57,406 bases of DNA from Acidobacteriota bacterium (lineage in GTDB: Bacteria; Acidobacteriota; Vicinamibacteria; Vicinamibacterales; UBA2999): assembly GCA_963169195.1 (NCBI GenBank), contig CAUJDN010000013.1, positions 1 to 57,406 of the forward strand, read 5' to 3'. Below, one piece after another: positions 9,121 through 18,183 of this stretch; the first letter of the stretch is position 1, and each line of letters starts with the position of its first letter. Both the position numbers and the translations under genes were made by a program. The notes beneath the pieces are model-generated. The model had not been told where the DNA came from, did not search any database, and saw only the letters and a list, made by a program, of their open reading frames with translations.

Positions 9121-9867
9121 TCAGGTGCGCTTGACCAGCCCGGCCCCGGCGTGGGCGAAGGGCTCGACATCCGCGGCGGACCGGATGGCGCTCATGCGTG
9201 CCAGCGAGACGCGCCGCGGCAGCAGCAGCACCCACGGGCGATCCTCGTCCGAGAGGGCGGACTGCGCGTCGCGGATCTGTGCCGACATGGCCTCGGTCCA
9301 GCCGCCGAAGAGCAGGCGGGCGCCTTCGGACGGGTCGGCCGCCATCACGATGAACCCCGGCGGAGCGCCAGGCTCGACCCGCTTGAGGGCGTCGGCGTCC
9401 ACCTGGTTGCCAGCGTCAGGTCCGAAGTACGTCGAAACCGACAGGTCCAACGCGAAGCCGGCCGCCTTCTGTGCCAGTCGCGCGACGAGGCCGTCGCCCT
9501 GCGCAAGCGTGAGGGCGGGTGTCTCCTTGCCGCGCGGAACGCCCATGAAGAGGACCGGGCTCGACGGCCCGCGCAGCGTGTCGGCCCACCAGACGAACCG
9601 GAACGGGCTCCCGCGCCGCCGATGCCTCTTCCGGGCCCGGCGGCGGTACTCCGCCGTCCACGTGACGTGGTCGGTGACGCCCCGCCAGCGCATCACCCTG
9701 AAGGCGCCCTCGTCGGCCGCCTCGAACTGCCAGCCCCGCGCGCGTGCCTCCGATCGGAACACCTCCTCGCGGCGCTCGCGCCGAGCCCGCTCGAGACGGT
9801 TGAGCGCGACCGCGACGGCCAGTCCGAGCAGCGCGAACGACAGGCCGATGGCCAGATCGGACGTCAT
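9121..9867 (-). CDS. Membrane-anchored hypothetical protein, 248 aa
   Basis: I do not recognise this family. An N-terminal hydrophobic helix (about residues 4-22, LAIGLSFALLGLAVAVAL) is followed by a very basic stretch rich in Arg/Glu, which suggests a signal anchor with a cytoplasmic body. The rest is a soluble domain with segments WRGVTDHVTWTAEYRRR, RFVWWADTLRGPSSPVLFMG and GFIVMAADPSEGARLLFGGW. No catalytic motif is evident. ATG 9867 was chosen because it places the membrane helix at the N-terminus. It begins 14 nt after the stop of the M20 peptidase gene, so the two are probably co-transcribed. Confidence 0.65.
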   Translation of the reverse strand: MTSDLAIGLSFALLGLAVAVALNRLERARRERREEVFRSEARARGWQFEAADEGAFRVMRWRGVTDHVTWTAEYRRRARKRHRRRGSPFRFVWWADTLRGPSSPVLFMGVPRGKETPALTLAQGDGLVARLAQKAAGFALDLSVSTYFGPDAGNQVDADALKRVEPGAPPGFIVMAADPSEGARLLFGGWTEAMSAQIRDAQSALSDEDRPWVLLLPRRVSLARMSAIRSAADVEPFAHAGAGLVKRT

Positions 9868-9881
9868 CCGAGACGTGCGCC

Positions 9882-11288
9882 TTACCTGGCCCCGGCCAGG
9901 GCCATGACGATGTCGTACTGGTAGCGGACGAAGCGGTGCAGTTCGGCCTCGAGGATTCGTTCCTGATCGCTGTGCGCGCCGAAGCCCCTGGGGCCGTCTT
10001 CCGAGTCGATGGCCGGGCCGATGCCGTAGCACTGGATCCCCTTCGAACGGATCTGCGCCATGTCGCTGGCGCCCGTGCTCATCGTGGGCAGCACATCCAC
10101 GCCGTAGTGCTTCTTCACCTGCTGCTCGATCACGGTGAAGGCCTCGGTGGTGAGCGACGAGGCGCCGGCCGGGCGATAGCGGTCGCGCGCCCAGCGCACC
10201 TCGACGTCCGGGTCGTTGATGACCCCGCGCAGCGTCTCCAGGAACGTGGACTGGTCCTCGTCCGGATGCAGCCGCACGTCGATGGTGGCCTTGGCCTCCG
10301 AGGGAATCACGTTGTAGCGGTAGCCGCCGCCGACAATGGTCGGGACGAGCGAGGTATGAGTCATCGACCAGTGCTGGGGCTCGTTCTCGAGCATCCAGTC
10401 GGCCGCCGGGGCCGACACCGTCGCGTCCGGGCTCAACAGGTCACGATAGCGCTGCGCCTGTTCCGGCGGAGACAGGGCGGCCAGCTTCCGGAAGTACGTG
10501 CCGGTCGTCTCGTTGATGCGCAGCGGCGGCGTCCACGATGCCACCTTGCCGACGGCGGCTGACAGGCGCGTGACGGCGTTGTTGCGGGAGGGGACGGATC
10601 CGTGCCCGGCAGGCCCGCGGGCGATGATCTCCACGGCGCGCGGCTCCTTCTCGGTGGTGCCGACGTTGGCGCGGCGCACCTGGCCGCCGGTGCGCACCAC
10701 GCCGCCGCCTTCCGCGAGGCAGAACTCGGCGTTGATGGCGTCGAGGTGGTTGTCGATCATGAACTGCGCGCCGACTTCGGGCGCGCCCTCTTCGCCGGAT
10801 TCCGCCAGGAAGATCACGTCGCGGTCGAGCGGGGTGTTGTTGCGCGTCAGCGTCAGGACCAGCATCAGGCCGGCGACGAGGTTGTCCTTGTCGTCCACGG
10901 CACCTCGGCCGTAGACGTAGCCGCCGTCACGGTGCGCCGAGAAGGGCGGGAAGGTCCACTTCTTCGGGTCCACCGTGACCACGTCGGTGTGGCCCATCAC
11001 CAGCAGCGGCCGCTTCTTCCCACTGCCCCGGATGCGGGCCACGAGGTTCGGGCGCTGCGGATCCTTGGCGAAGACCTGGACCGAAATGCCCTCCTTCTCG
11101 AGCACCTGCTTCAGGTATTCGACGGCGCGGATCTCGTTTCCGGGCGGGCTGCTCGTGTCGAGCTTGAGCAGCGCCTGGAAGTGCTGCAGGGTCTCGGCTT
11201 CGAAGGCGGCTCCCGAAGGGCCCTGAGCGTGCGGGGAGGCGACAGTCAGGACAAGGGTCAGGGTGGCTGCCAGCAATGACGGGCGCAT
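9882..11288 (-). CDS. Secreted M20/M25/M40 family metallopeptidase
   Basis: A 468-aa zinc peptidase of the M20 (carboxypeptidase/ArgE/DapE) group with a signal peptide (MRPSLLAATLTLVLTVASPHAQ). Metal-site motifs are in order: MGHTDVVTVD, YGRGAVDDKDN (bridging Asp), AESGEEGAPE (catalytic Glu pair), DVRLHPDED and a C-terminal GAHSDQERI histidine. The dimerisation (lid) insertion sits in the usual middle place, marked by RGPAGHGSVPSRNNAV. It likely trims peptides or hydrolyses N-acyl amino acids in the periplasm. Length and motif order are normal. It leads a two-gene unit with the membrane-anchored hypothetical protein. Confidence 0.92.
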   Translation of the reverse strand: MRPSLLAATLTLVLTVASPHAQGPSGAAFEAETLQHFQALLKLDTSSPPGNEIRAVEYLKQVLEKEGISVQVFAKDPQRPNLVARIRGSGKKRPLLVMGHTDVVTVDPKKWTFPPFSAHRDGGYVYGRGAVDDKDNLVAGLMLVLTLTRNNTPLDRDVIFLAESGEEGAPEVGAQFMIDNHLDAINAEFCLAEGGGVVRTGGQVRRANVGTTEKEPRAVEIIARGPAGHGSVPSRNNAVTRLSAAVGKVASWTPPLRINETTGTYFRKLAALSPPEQAQRYRDLLSPDATVSAPAADWMLENEPQHWSMTHTSLVPTIVGGGYRYNVIPSEAKATIDVRLHPDEDQSTFLETLRGVINDPDVEVRWARDRYRPAGASSLTTEAFTVIEQQVKKHYGVDVLPTMSTGASDMAQIRSKGIQCYGIGPAIDSEDGPRGFGAHSDQERILEAELHRFVRYQYDIVMALAGAR

Positions 11289-11334
11289 GCCGAGAAGGTA
11301 CCACGAGCAGGCGCGGACGGGTGCGAACAGGTGC

Positions 11335-12417
11335 TCAGTCGAAGGGGAGGCGGCCTTCCGGTTCGCTCGCGGCGGCCGGGGACTCGGGCGTGTCGGACAG
11401 GTTGTGCACGCTCACGCCCAGCAGACGGACCGGGCGGCGACCGGCCTCGGTACGGTCGATCAGGGCGAGCGCGCGCGTGGCGATCTCGTCGGCGTCGCGT
11501 GTGGCGAGGCGGAGGCTGTGGCTGCGGGTCACGGTGGTGAAGTCGCTGTACCGCACCTTGAGGACGACCGTGCGGGCATGGATCTGCCGGCGCTGCAGCC
11601 ACGCCGCCGCGTCGCGGGCCATCTCGCCCACCTCGCGGCGCACGTCGGACATGGACGTCAGGTCGTGTGCGTAGGTGCACTCCGATCCGGACGATTTCGA
11701 AGGGCGATTGGGCTCCACGGGCCGCTCGTCCCGCCCGTGCGCCAGGTCGACGAGCCAGGCGGCCAGTGAGCCGACCACGCCGCGCAGGTCGTCCAGGGGC
11801 CGCGCGCGCACGTCGGCGAGGGTCTCGATGCCGTGTGCCCGCAGGCGCGCGGCGGTCTTGGGGCCCACGCCCCAGAGGGCATCCACGGGAAGGTCGCGGA
11901 TGAAGGCCTCGATGCGAGCGGGCGCGATGACGGTGAGGCCGTCTGGTTTCTGCCACCCCGAGGCGATCTTGGCGAGGAACTTGTTCGGCGCGACACCGGC
12001 CGAGGCCGTGAGGCTCGTGGCGGCGCAGATCTCGGCCTTGATCCTTCTGGCCACCTTCACCGCCAAAGGCTCGGCCCACGCGTTGGTGGTGACGTCCAGG
12101 TAGGCCTCGTCCAGCGAGAGCGGCTCGACGAGGGGTGTCACGGATCGGAAGATGGCGAAGACCTGCTGCGACACGGCTCGGTATTTCAGAAAGTCCGGCC
12201 GGACGATGATGAGGCCGGGGCAGAGACGCACCGCACGCGACATGGGGATGGCGGAGCGCACGCCGAACCGGCGCGCCTCGTAGCTGGCGGCCGCCACGAC
12301 GCCGCGCCCGTGTGGATCGCCGCCCACCGCGACGGGGCGCCCGCGCAGCGCCGGGTTGTCGCGCTGCTCGACCGACGCGTAGAAGGCGTCCATGTCCACG
12401 TGCAGGATCTTGCGCAT
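11335..12417 (-). CDS. dinB: DNA polymerase IV (Y-family)
   Basis: A 360-aa translesion polymerase. The catalytic carboxylates are visible in MRKILHVDMDAFYASVEQ (first Asp of the palm) and EPLSLDEAYLDV (Asp-Glu pair). They are followed by the thumb helix-hairpin-helix (LPVDALWGVGPKTAARLRAHGI) and the little-finger domain. The C-terminus SEPEGRLPFD may act as a beta-clamp-binding tail (the QLxLF-like motif is degenerate). ATG 12417 shares a base with the dut stop (TGATG), so translation is likely coupled to dut. Frames extending further upstream lie inside dut and are not real. Confidence 0.93.
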   Translation of the reverse strand: MRKILHVDMDAFYASVEQRDNPALRGRPVAVGGDPHGRGVVAAASYEARRFGVRSAIPMSRAVRLCPGLIIVRPDFLKYRAVSQQVFAIFRSVTPLVEPLSLDEAYLDVTTNAWAEPLAVKVARRIKAEICAATSLTASAGVAPNKFLAKIASGWQKPDGLTVIAPARIEAFIRDLPVDALWGVGPKTAARLRAHGIETLADVRARPLDDLRGVVGSLAAWLVDLAHGRDERPVEPNRPSKSSGSECTYAHDLTSMSDVRREVGEMARDAAAWLQRRQIHARTVVLKVRYSDFTTVTRSHSLRLATRDADEIATRALALIDRTEAGRRPVRLLGVSVHNLSDTPESPAAASEPEGRLPFD

Positions 12418-12845
12418 CAGCCCGTACTGCCGAAGCCTCCGCGCGTCGGCGTGCGGATCTCCGTTACCTCCTGCCACTGGACCGCCGGCGCCGGCAGCAC
12501 GATGCCCTGGGCGATGCGGTCGCCCTGCCTCACCACGACCGGATGGTCGGTGATGTTCAGCACCTGCACCTTGATCTCGTCACCGGGGCCGCAGTAATCC
12601 GCGTCCACCACCCCGACGCCGTTGGCCACCATCAGGCCCCGCTTGAGGGGCGTGCTGCTGCGCGCGAAGATCCCCAGGAAGTAGCCGGTCGGCACGGCGA
12701 TGACCAGTCCCGTCCCGACGAGGCGAATGCCGCGCGCGGGGATTTCCACCTCCTCGGCGGCGGCGAGGTCGAATCCCGCGGCACCACCCGTGGCAGGGGC
12801 GGGCAGGTCAACCGAGGGGCTCAGCCGTGTGATGCGAAGGAGCAT
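12417..12845 (-). CDS. dut: dUTP diphosphatase
   Basis: A 142-aa trimeric dUTPase that converts dUTP to dUMP and PPi. All five family motifs are present: AAGFDLAAAE (I), ARSSTPLKRGL (II), NGVGVVDADYCG (III, with the catalytic Asp), GDRIAQGIVLP (IV) and the C-terminal RGGFGSTG (V). ATG 12845 is set by the first motif and by a -10 hexamer 6 nt upstream. The stop overlaps the dinB start (TGATG). Pairing dUTP removal with an error-prone polymerase links uracil avoidance to lesion bypass. It is divergent from the M16 peptidase gene. Confidence 0.95.
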   Translation of the reverse strand: MLLRITRLSPSVDLPAPATGGAAGFDLAAAEEVEIPARGIRLVGTGLVIAVPTGYFLGIFARSSTPLKRGLMVANGVGVVDADYCGPGDEIKVQVLNITDHPVVVRQGDRIAQGIVLPAPAVQWQEVTEIRTPTRGGFGSTG

Positions 12846-12857
12846 GGGAAGATAGTA
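12846..12857 (-). promoter_or_regulatory. -10 element of dut, likely leaderless
   Basis: On the minus strand TACTAT (12857-12852) is followed by 6 nt and then the dut ATG. The transcript would start at the ATG itself. A short run of GCAGRGY heptamers lies immediately upstream (about 12858-12890). Confidence 0.5.
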
Positions 12858-12937
12858 CACAGGGCAGGGTGCAGAGTGCAGGGCGCAGGTGACGTGCGCG
12901 TCGCGCGTGTGCCGGGGACCAGAGCAGAGGAGCCGAC

Positions 12938-15796
12938 ATGCGGATGCTGAGAGCGATGGGGCTGGCGGCGGGTGTGGCGATCGCGTCGGCGGCCGTGTGG
13001 GCGCAAGCCGTGCTGCCGGCGCCGTCAGCCACGCCACAGATGCCCGCAGTCCCGGCGGAACTCGCGCTCGACCGGGCGCTGCCGGTGGACGCGGCCGTCC
13101 GAACCGGGCGGCTGGCCAACGGCGTGGCGTTCTTCATCCGCCAGAACGGCCGCCCGGCCCAGCGGGTGTCGCTGCGCCTCGCGGTGAACGCCGGGTCGCT
13201 GCAGGAGGAGCCCGATCAGCGCGGGCTCGCGCACTTCCTCGAACACATGGCGTTCAACGGCACACGAAACTTCAAGCCTGGCGAGCTCGTCACGTTCCTG
13301 GAGTCGATCGGTGCGCGATTCGGCCCTCACGTGAACGCCTCGACCAGCTTCGACGAGACCATCTACATGCTCGACGTGCCCACCGATCGTGAGGGGTACG
13401 TCGACAAGGGGCTGCTGGCCCTGCACGACTTCGCCTCCGGCATGCTGCTGCTGCCCGAGGAGGTGGAGAAGGAGCGCGGCGTGGTGCTGGAGGAATGGCG
13501 GGGGCGCCTCGGCGCCGGGTCGAGGCTGATGGATCAGCAGCTGCCGGTGCTGCTGCGGGGCTCGCGCTACGCCGAGCGCCTGCCAATTGGCACGCCGGAG
13601 GTCATCAAGGGCGCGCCGCGCGAGCGGCTGGCGGCGTTCTACGACACCTGGTACCGCCCCGACCAGATGGCCGTCATCGTCGTCGGCGACATCGATCCCG
13701 CGGCCGCCGAGAAGATGGTGCGTGCACGCTTCGACGACATTCCGCGGCGGACGACGCCGGCGCCGGCGGTGGATCGGCGGGTGCCCCCGCATGCCGAGAC
13801 CCTCTACAGCGTCGCCACCGATCCGGAGGCGCAGGGCTGGACCGTGACGCTCAGCTTCAAGCGCGACGCCGAGGAACAGCGGACGGTGGGTGACTACCGG
13901 GCGGCGCTCGTCCGCCAGCTGATTGGCGAGATGCTGAACCCGCGGCTGCGGGAGGTGGCGCGACGGCCGGGCGCGCCATTTCTCGGCGCTGAGGCGGGAA
14001 TCGACACGTTCGGGCGGACCCTCCAGGTGTTCGACGTCGGCGCGGCCGTGCCCGAGAGCGGCCTGGCCGCCGGCCTCGAGGCCCTGGTGCTGGAGGCGCG
14101 GCGGGTCCAGCAGTTCGGCTTCAGCCAGACGGAGGTGGACCGCGCACGGCGCGCGGTGATCGCCTTCTACGAGCGCGCCCACAACGAGCGGGCGACGACC
14201 GAGAGCCCGCGGTATGCCTCGGAGTACGTCCGCCATTTCCTCGAGGCCGAGGCGATTCCGGGGATCGAGTTCGAGTACCGGATTGCGTCCACGTACCTGG
14301 CGACCGTGACCGTCGAGGAGGTGTCGCGGGTGGCCCGCGGGCTCGTCACCGACGGGAGCCGCGTCGTGCTGGCCGTGGCGCCGGAGAAGGCTGGGGTGCC
14401 GGCGCCGACGGTGGACAGCCTCAAGGCGGCGGTGGCGCGTGCGTCGGTGGCCACCGTCGAGCCGTGGGCCGAGGCCACGGCGGGCCTGACGCTGGTCGAG
14501 CACCCGCCGTCAGGAGGCACGGTGACGGCCACGCGCACGATCACGGACCTGGGCGTCACGGTCCTCACGCTCTCGAACGGCGTCGAGGTGTGGATGAAGC
14601 CCACCGACTTCAAGAACGACCAGGTCGTCTTCAGCGCCTACGCCCTCGGAGGCACCTCGCTCGCGCCCGAGGAGGAGTTCCACGGGGCGGAGATGGTCAC
14701 TTCCCTCGTGGGCGTGGGCGGCATGGGCGGGTTCAGCCCGGTGGACCTCAGCCGGATGCTGGCGGGGAAGATTGCCCAGGCGTCACCCCGCATCGGGACC
14801 TACACGCAGGAGATCGGCGGATCGGCCACGCCGCGCGACATCGAGGCGGCGCTGCAGCTGAACTACCTGGCGTTCACCGCGCCGAACCTGACCGCCGAGA
14901 CGCTCGACCTGCTGAGGCGTCGCCTCGGGGCGATGCTCGAGAACCAGGCGCAGAACCCGCGCGCGGTGTTCGGCGAGAAGGTGAGCCTCGTGAATGCGTC
15001 CAATCACTACAGCGCGAAGATGATCACGTCCGCCGACCTGCCCGGCATGGAGCTCGACGCCATGCAGCGGTTCTACCGCGGACGCTTCGCCAACGCTGCC
15101 GACTACACGTTCTTCTTCGTCGGCGCCTTCCAGGTGGGCGAGTTGACGCCGCTCGTGGCGCGCTGGATCGGCGGCCTGCCGTCCGCCGGCAAGAAGGCCG
15201 CGGCGTTCAGGGACATGGGCGTGCGGTTCCCGGACAAGGTCGTGCGCGAGGAGGTGCGGAAGGGCAAGGACCCCGCCAGCCAGACGGTCGTCTCCTTCTT
15301 CACCGACGCCGGGGGCGACGAGTTCGAGATGCACCGCCTCCGCGCGGCGGGGAACGTCCTCGGCATCCGCCTCCGGGAGATCCTGCGCGAGGAGCTGGGT
15401 GGCACCTACGGCGTCTCCGTGGGCTACGAGACGAGCCTGCCGCTGCCCGGCTACGGCGCGGTCGTCATCCAGTTCGGGAGCGCGCCCGAGAACGTCGAGA
15501 AGCTCACCGGCGCGGTGTTCGCGGAGGTGGAACGGCTCAAGGCTCAGGGGCCCTCCGCAGACGATGTGAACAAGGTGAAGGAGATGGAGAAGCGCGATCT
15601 CGAGACCAACGCGCGGCAGAACAACTACTGGCTGGGCTCGCTGCAGACCGTCCACTTGTACGGTTGGGACCCGACGGGCATCCTCCGCCGCCCGCAGCGC
15701 ACCGAGAGCCTGACGCCGGAGATCCTGCACGGGATCTTCAAGAAGTACTTCCCGGTGGACCGCTACACCGTCGTGACGCTGAAGCCGGAAGCGTAG
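12938..15796 (+). CDS. Secreted M16 (insulinase/pitrilysin) family peptidase, fused pair
   Basis: A 952-aa zinc peptidase carrying both halves of an M16 enzyme in one chain. A signal peptide (MRMLRAMGLAAGVAIASAAVWAQA) leads into the catalytic half. This has the inverted zinc motif HFLEHMAFNGT (H99, E102, H103) and a downstream Glu in EVEKERGVVLEEW. The second half, from about residue 530, repeats the fold without the zinc site and ends with LREILREELGGTYGVSVG. ATG 12938 has GAGGAG 6 nt upstream. It is probably periplasmic and degrades peptides or small proteins. It is divergent from dut and followed by ettA on the same strand. Confidence 0.92.
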   Translation: MRMLRAMGLAAGVAIASAAVWAQAVLPAPSATPQMPAVPAELALDRALPVDAAVRTGRLANGVAFFIRQNGRPAQRVSLRLAVNAGSLQEEPDQRGLAHFLEHMAFNGTRNFKPGELVTFLESIGARFGPHVNASTSFDETIYMLDVPTDREGYVDKGLLALHDFASGMLLLPEEVEKERGVVLEEWRGRLGAGSRLMDQQLPVLLRGSRYAERLPIGTPEVIKGAPRERLAAFYDTWYRPDQMAVIVVGDIDPAAAEKMVRARFDDIPRRTTPAPAVDRRVPPHAETLYSVATDPEAQGWTVTLSFKRDAEEQRTVGDYRAALVRQLIGEMLNPRLREVARRPGAPFLGAEAGIDTFGRTLQVFDVGAAVPESGLAAGLEALVLEARRVQQFGFSQTEVDRARRAVIAFYERAHNERATTESPRYASEYVRHFLEAEAIPGIEFEYRIASTYLATVTVEEVSRVARGLVTDGSRVVLAVAPEKAGVPAPTVDSLKAAVARASVATVEPWAEATAGLTLVEHPPSGGTVTATRTITDLGVTVLTLSNGVEVWMKPTDFKNDQVVFSAYALGGTSLAPEEEFHGAEMVTSLVGVGGMGGFSPVDLSRMLAGKIAQASPRIGTYTQEIGGSATPRDIEAALQLNYLAFTAPNLTAETLDLLRRRLGAMLENQAQNPRAVFGEKVSLVNASNHYSAKMITSADLPGMELDAMQRFYRGRFANAADYTFFFVGAFQVGELTPLVARWIGGLPSAGKKAAAFRDMGVRFPDKVVREEVRKGKDPASQTVVSFFTDAGGDEFEMHRLRAAGNVLGIRLREILREELGGTYGVSVGYETSLPLPGYGAVVIQFGSAPENVEKLTGAVFAEVERLKAQGPSADDVNKVKEMEKRDLETNARQNNYWLGSLQTVHLYGWDPTGILRRPQRTESLTPEILHGIFKKYFPVDRYTVVTLKPEA

Positions 15797-15825
15797 CGGG
15801 CGTCCTTCGTGTTCCCGTAGCGGGT

Positions 15826-15846
15826 TTGCTATAGTCAGTAGCTTCC
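15826..15846 (+). promoter_or_regulatory. Extended -10 promoter of ettA
   Basis: TTTGCTATAGT reads as an extended -10 (TGC-TATAGT, hexamer 15830-15835). It lies 11 nt before the ATG at 15847, giving a leader of only about five bases. No convincing -35 is visible, as is common with extended -10 promoters. Confidence 0.5.
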
Positions 15847-17526
15847 ATGGCCCCGCAATACGTCTACGTGATGAAAGGGCTCGGGAAGACGTACCCTCCC
15901 GACCACACCGTCCTTCGCGACATCTGGCTCTCGTTCCTGCCCGGCGCGAAGATCGGCGTGCTCGGCCTGAACGGGGCGGGCAAGTCGACGCTGCTCAAGA
16001 TCATGGCGGGCGTCGAGACGAACTTCGTCGGTGAGGCGTTCGCCGGCGAGGGGGTGACCGTCGGCTACCTGCCCCAGGAGCCGCAACTCAACCCCGCCAA
16101 GGACGTCAAGGGCAACGTCGAGGAGGGCGTCGCCGAACTGAAGGCCGTGCTCGAGCGCTACGACGCCGTGAACACGAAGCTCGGCGAGGACCTGTCCCCG
16201 GACGAGATGGACAAGGTGCTCGAGGAGCAGGCCAGGCTTCAGGACCGGATCGACGCCGCGAACGCGTGGGACCTGGACTCGAGGCTCGACCTGGCCATGG
16301 AGGCCCTTCGCTGCCCGCCCCCGGACGCCGACGTCACGACCCTTTCCGGCGGGGAGCGTCGTCGCGTGGCCCTCTGCCGGCTGCTGCTGCAGTCGCCGGA
16401 CCTGCTGCTGCTCGACGAGCCCACCAACCATCTGGACGCGGAATCCGTGGCGTGGCTCGAGCGTTTCCTCAAGGACTACGCCGGCACGGTGGTGGCCGTC
16501 ACGCACGACCGCTACTTCCTCGATAACGTCGCGGGCTGGATCCTCGAGCTGGATCGCGGCAGCGGGATCCCGTACGAAGGCAACTACACCGGCTGGCTGG
16601 AGCAGAAGCAGGCCCGGCTCGCCCAGGAGGAGAAGGCCGAGAGCCGCCGGCAGCGCACGCTGCAGCGCGAACTGGACTGGATCCGCATGTCCCCGCGCGC
16701 GCGGCAGGCGAAGGGCAAGGCCCGCCTGAACGCGTACGAGCAGCTGCTGAGCGAGGACGTGGCCCAGAAGGTGGAATCGGTCGAGATCTACATCCCGCCC
16801 GGCCCGCGCCTGGGCGATGTCGTGATCGAGGCGCGCGGCCTGAGGAAGGCGTACGGCGAGAACGTGCTGTTCGACGGCCTCTCCTTCACGCTGCCGCGCG
16901 CCGGCATCGTCGGTGTGATTGGCCCGAACGGTGCCGGCAAGACGACGCTGTTCCGCCTCATCACGGGGCAGGAACAACCCGACGCGGGAACGATGAAGCT
17001 GGGCGAGACGGTGCAGATCGGATACGTGGACCAGAGCCGGGACACGTTGAATGCCGACCAGACCGTCTGGGACGAAATCAGCGGAGGCCTGGACGAGCTC
17101 ACGCTCGGCAGGAAGACCGTGGCGTCGCGCGCCTACGTCTCGTGGTTCAACTTCAAGGGGGCGCAGCAGCAGCGGAAGGTCGGGACACTGTCGGGGGGCG
17201 AGCGCAACCGCGTCCACCTGGCGAAGCTGCTCCGGAGAGGCTGCAACCTCCTGCTGCTGGACGAGCCGACCAACGACCTCGACGTCGACACCCTGCGCGC
17301 GCTCGAAGAAGCGCTCCTGAACTTCGCCGGCTGCGTGGTCGTGATCAGCCACGACCGCTGGTTCCTGGACCGCATCGCCACGCACATGCTCGCCTTCGAA
17401 GGCGAGAGCGAGGTGGTGTGGTTCGAGGGCAATTACCAGGACTACGAGGCGGACCGGAAGCGCCGCCTGGGCGCGGCGGCGGACCAGCCGCACCGGATCA
17501 AGTACAGGAAACTGACCAGGAGTTGA
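15847..17526 (+). CDS. ettA: Energy-dependent translational throttle protein EttA (ABC-F)
   Basis: A 559-aa ABC-F ATPase that binds the ribosomal E site and gates the first elongation steps according to ADP/ATP ratio. It has two ABC domains without membrane segments: Walker [10 protein letters not shown] (about 40-48) and GPNGAGKTT, signatures LSGGERRRV and LSGGERNRV, and Walker [13 protein letters not shown] and [12 protein letters not shown]. The EttA arm (about 95-140) and the basic P-site tRNA interaction linker (about 245-300, [20 protein letters not shown]) are both present. Length matches E. coli EttA (555 aa). It stands alone, with its own promoter. Confidence 0.95.
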   Translation: MAPQYVYVMKGLGKTYPPDHTVLRDIWLSFLPGAKIGVLGLNGAGKSTLLKIMAGVETNFVGEAFAGEGVTVGYLPQEPQLNPAKDVKGNVEEGVAELKAVLERYDAVNTKLGEDLSPDEMDKVLEEQARLQDRIDAANAWDLDSRLDLAMEALRCPPPDADVTTLSGGERRRVALCRLLLQSPDLLLLDEPTNHLDAESVAWLERFLKDYAGTVVAVTHDRYFLDNVAGWILELDRGSGIPYEGNYTGWLEQKQARLAQEEKAESRRQRTLQRELDWIRMSPRARQAKGKARLNAYEQLLSEDVAQKVESVEIYIPPGPRLGDVVIEARGLRKAYGENVLFDGLSFTLPRAGIVGVIGPNGAGKTTLFRLITGQEQPDAGTMKLGETVQIGYVDQSRDTLNADQTVWDEISGGLDELTLGRKTVASRAYVSWFNFKGAQQQRKVGTLSGGERNRVHLAKLLRRGCNLLLLDEPTNDLDVDTLRALEEALLNFAGCVVVISHDRWFLDRIATHMLAFEGESEVVWFEGNYQDYEADRKRRLGAAADQPHRIKYRKLTRS

Positions 17527-17595
17527 AGACTCGTTCTGAGGTTCCGGGGGCCTGAGGTTCTGAAGTGCCGGGACCGAACCTCCGTCCGCTCAGAA

Positions 17596-17656
17596 CTCCA
17601 AAACTCCAGAACCCCAGAACCCCAGAACCCCAGAACCCCAGAACCCCAGAACCCGA
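17596..17656. repeat. 8-bp tandem array (CCAGAACC)n
   Basis: About seven copies of CCAGAACC, with degenerate copies further upstream from 17588. They lie between ettA and the next gene. The array ends 13 nt before the next ATG and borders its Shine-Dalgarno (GAGAGGAG). Confidence 0.93.
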
Positions 17657-17668
17657 GAGGAGCCTCCA

Positions 17669-18160
17669 ATGACCGCAGACCAGGCCAGGGCCATCGCCGA
17701 GGCGATGGGGCAGCAGATCCAGAACGAGTGGATGACGACCGTGAAGGTGCTCGAGGCCGTTCCCGAGGCGACGAAGGACTGGAAGCCCGCTGACAAGTCG
17801 CGGTCGGCGTGGGATCTGGCCACCCACATCGCGGAGAGCGACGTGTGGTTCCTGGACGGCGTCATCAACCAGCAGTTCGGCGAGCCGACATCGAGCGGCG
17901 CACGCACGATCGCCGAACTCGTGAGCTGGTACAAGGCGCAGATGCCGAACCGGCTCGAGCGGGTCCTCGCGATGGACGGAGCGAGGCTGGCCGCCATCGT
18001 GGACTTCTTCGGCATGAAGATGCCCAACGCGCAGTATCTCGTGTTCCAGGCCGTTCACAACGCCCACCACCGCGGGCAGCTGTCTACCTACCTGCGGCCG
18101 ATGGGAGGCAAGGTGCCGAGCATCTACGGGGGCAGCGCCGACGAGCCCTGGCAGGGGTGA
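17669..18160 (+). CDS. DinB/YfiT-fold putative metalloprotein
   Basis: A 163-aa four-helix-bundle protein of the DinB/YfiT superfamily (not the polymerase). The three metal-ligand histidines are present: H53 in WDLATHIAESD, then H130 and H134 in VHNAHHRGQL. Family members bind a divalent metal, and some are thiol-dependent transferases. The substrate here is unknown. The start has a good Shine-Dalgarno (AGAGGAG, 7 nt upstream) right at the edge of the octamer array. The stop is followed closely by the amidohydrolase-like gene. Confidence 0.85.
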   Translation: MTADQARAIAEAMGQQIQNEWMTTVKVLEAVPEATKDWKPADKSRSAWDLATHIAESDVWFLDGVINQQFGEPTSSGARTIAELVSWYKAQMPNRLERVLAMDGARLAAIVDFFGMKMPNAQYLVFQAVHNAHHRGQLSTYLRPMGGKVPSIYGGSADEPWQG

Positions 18161-18183
18161 CGGCCTTCGGCGGGAGGGGGGAG

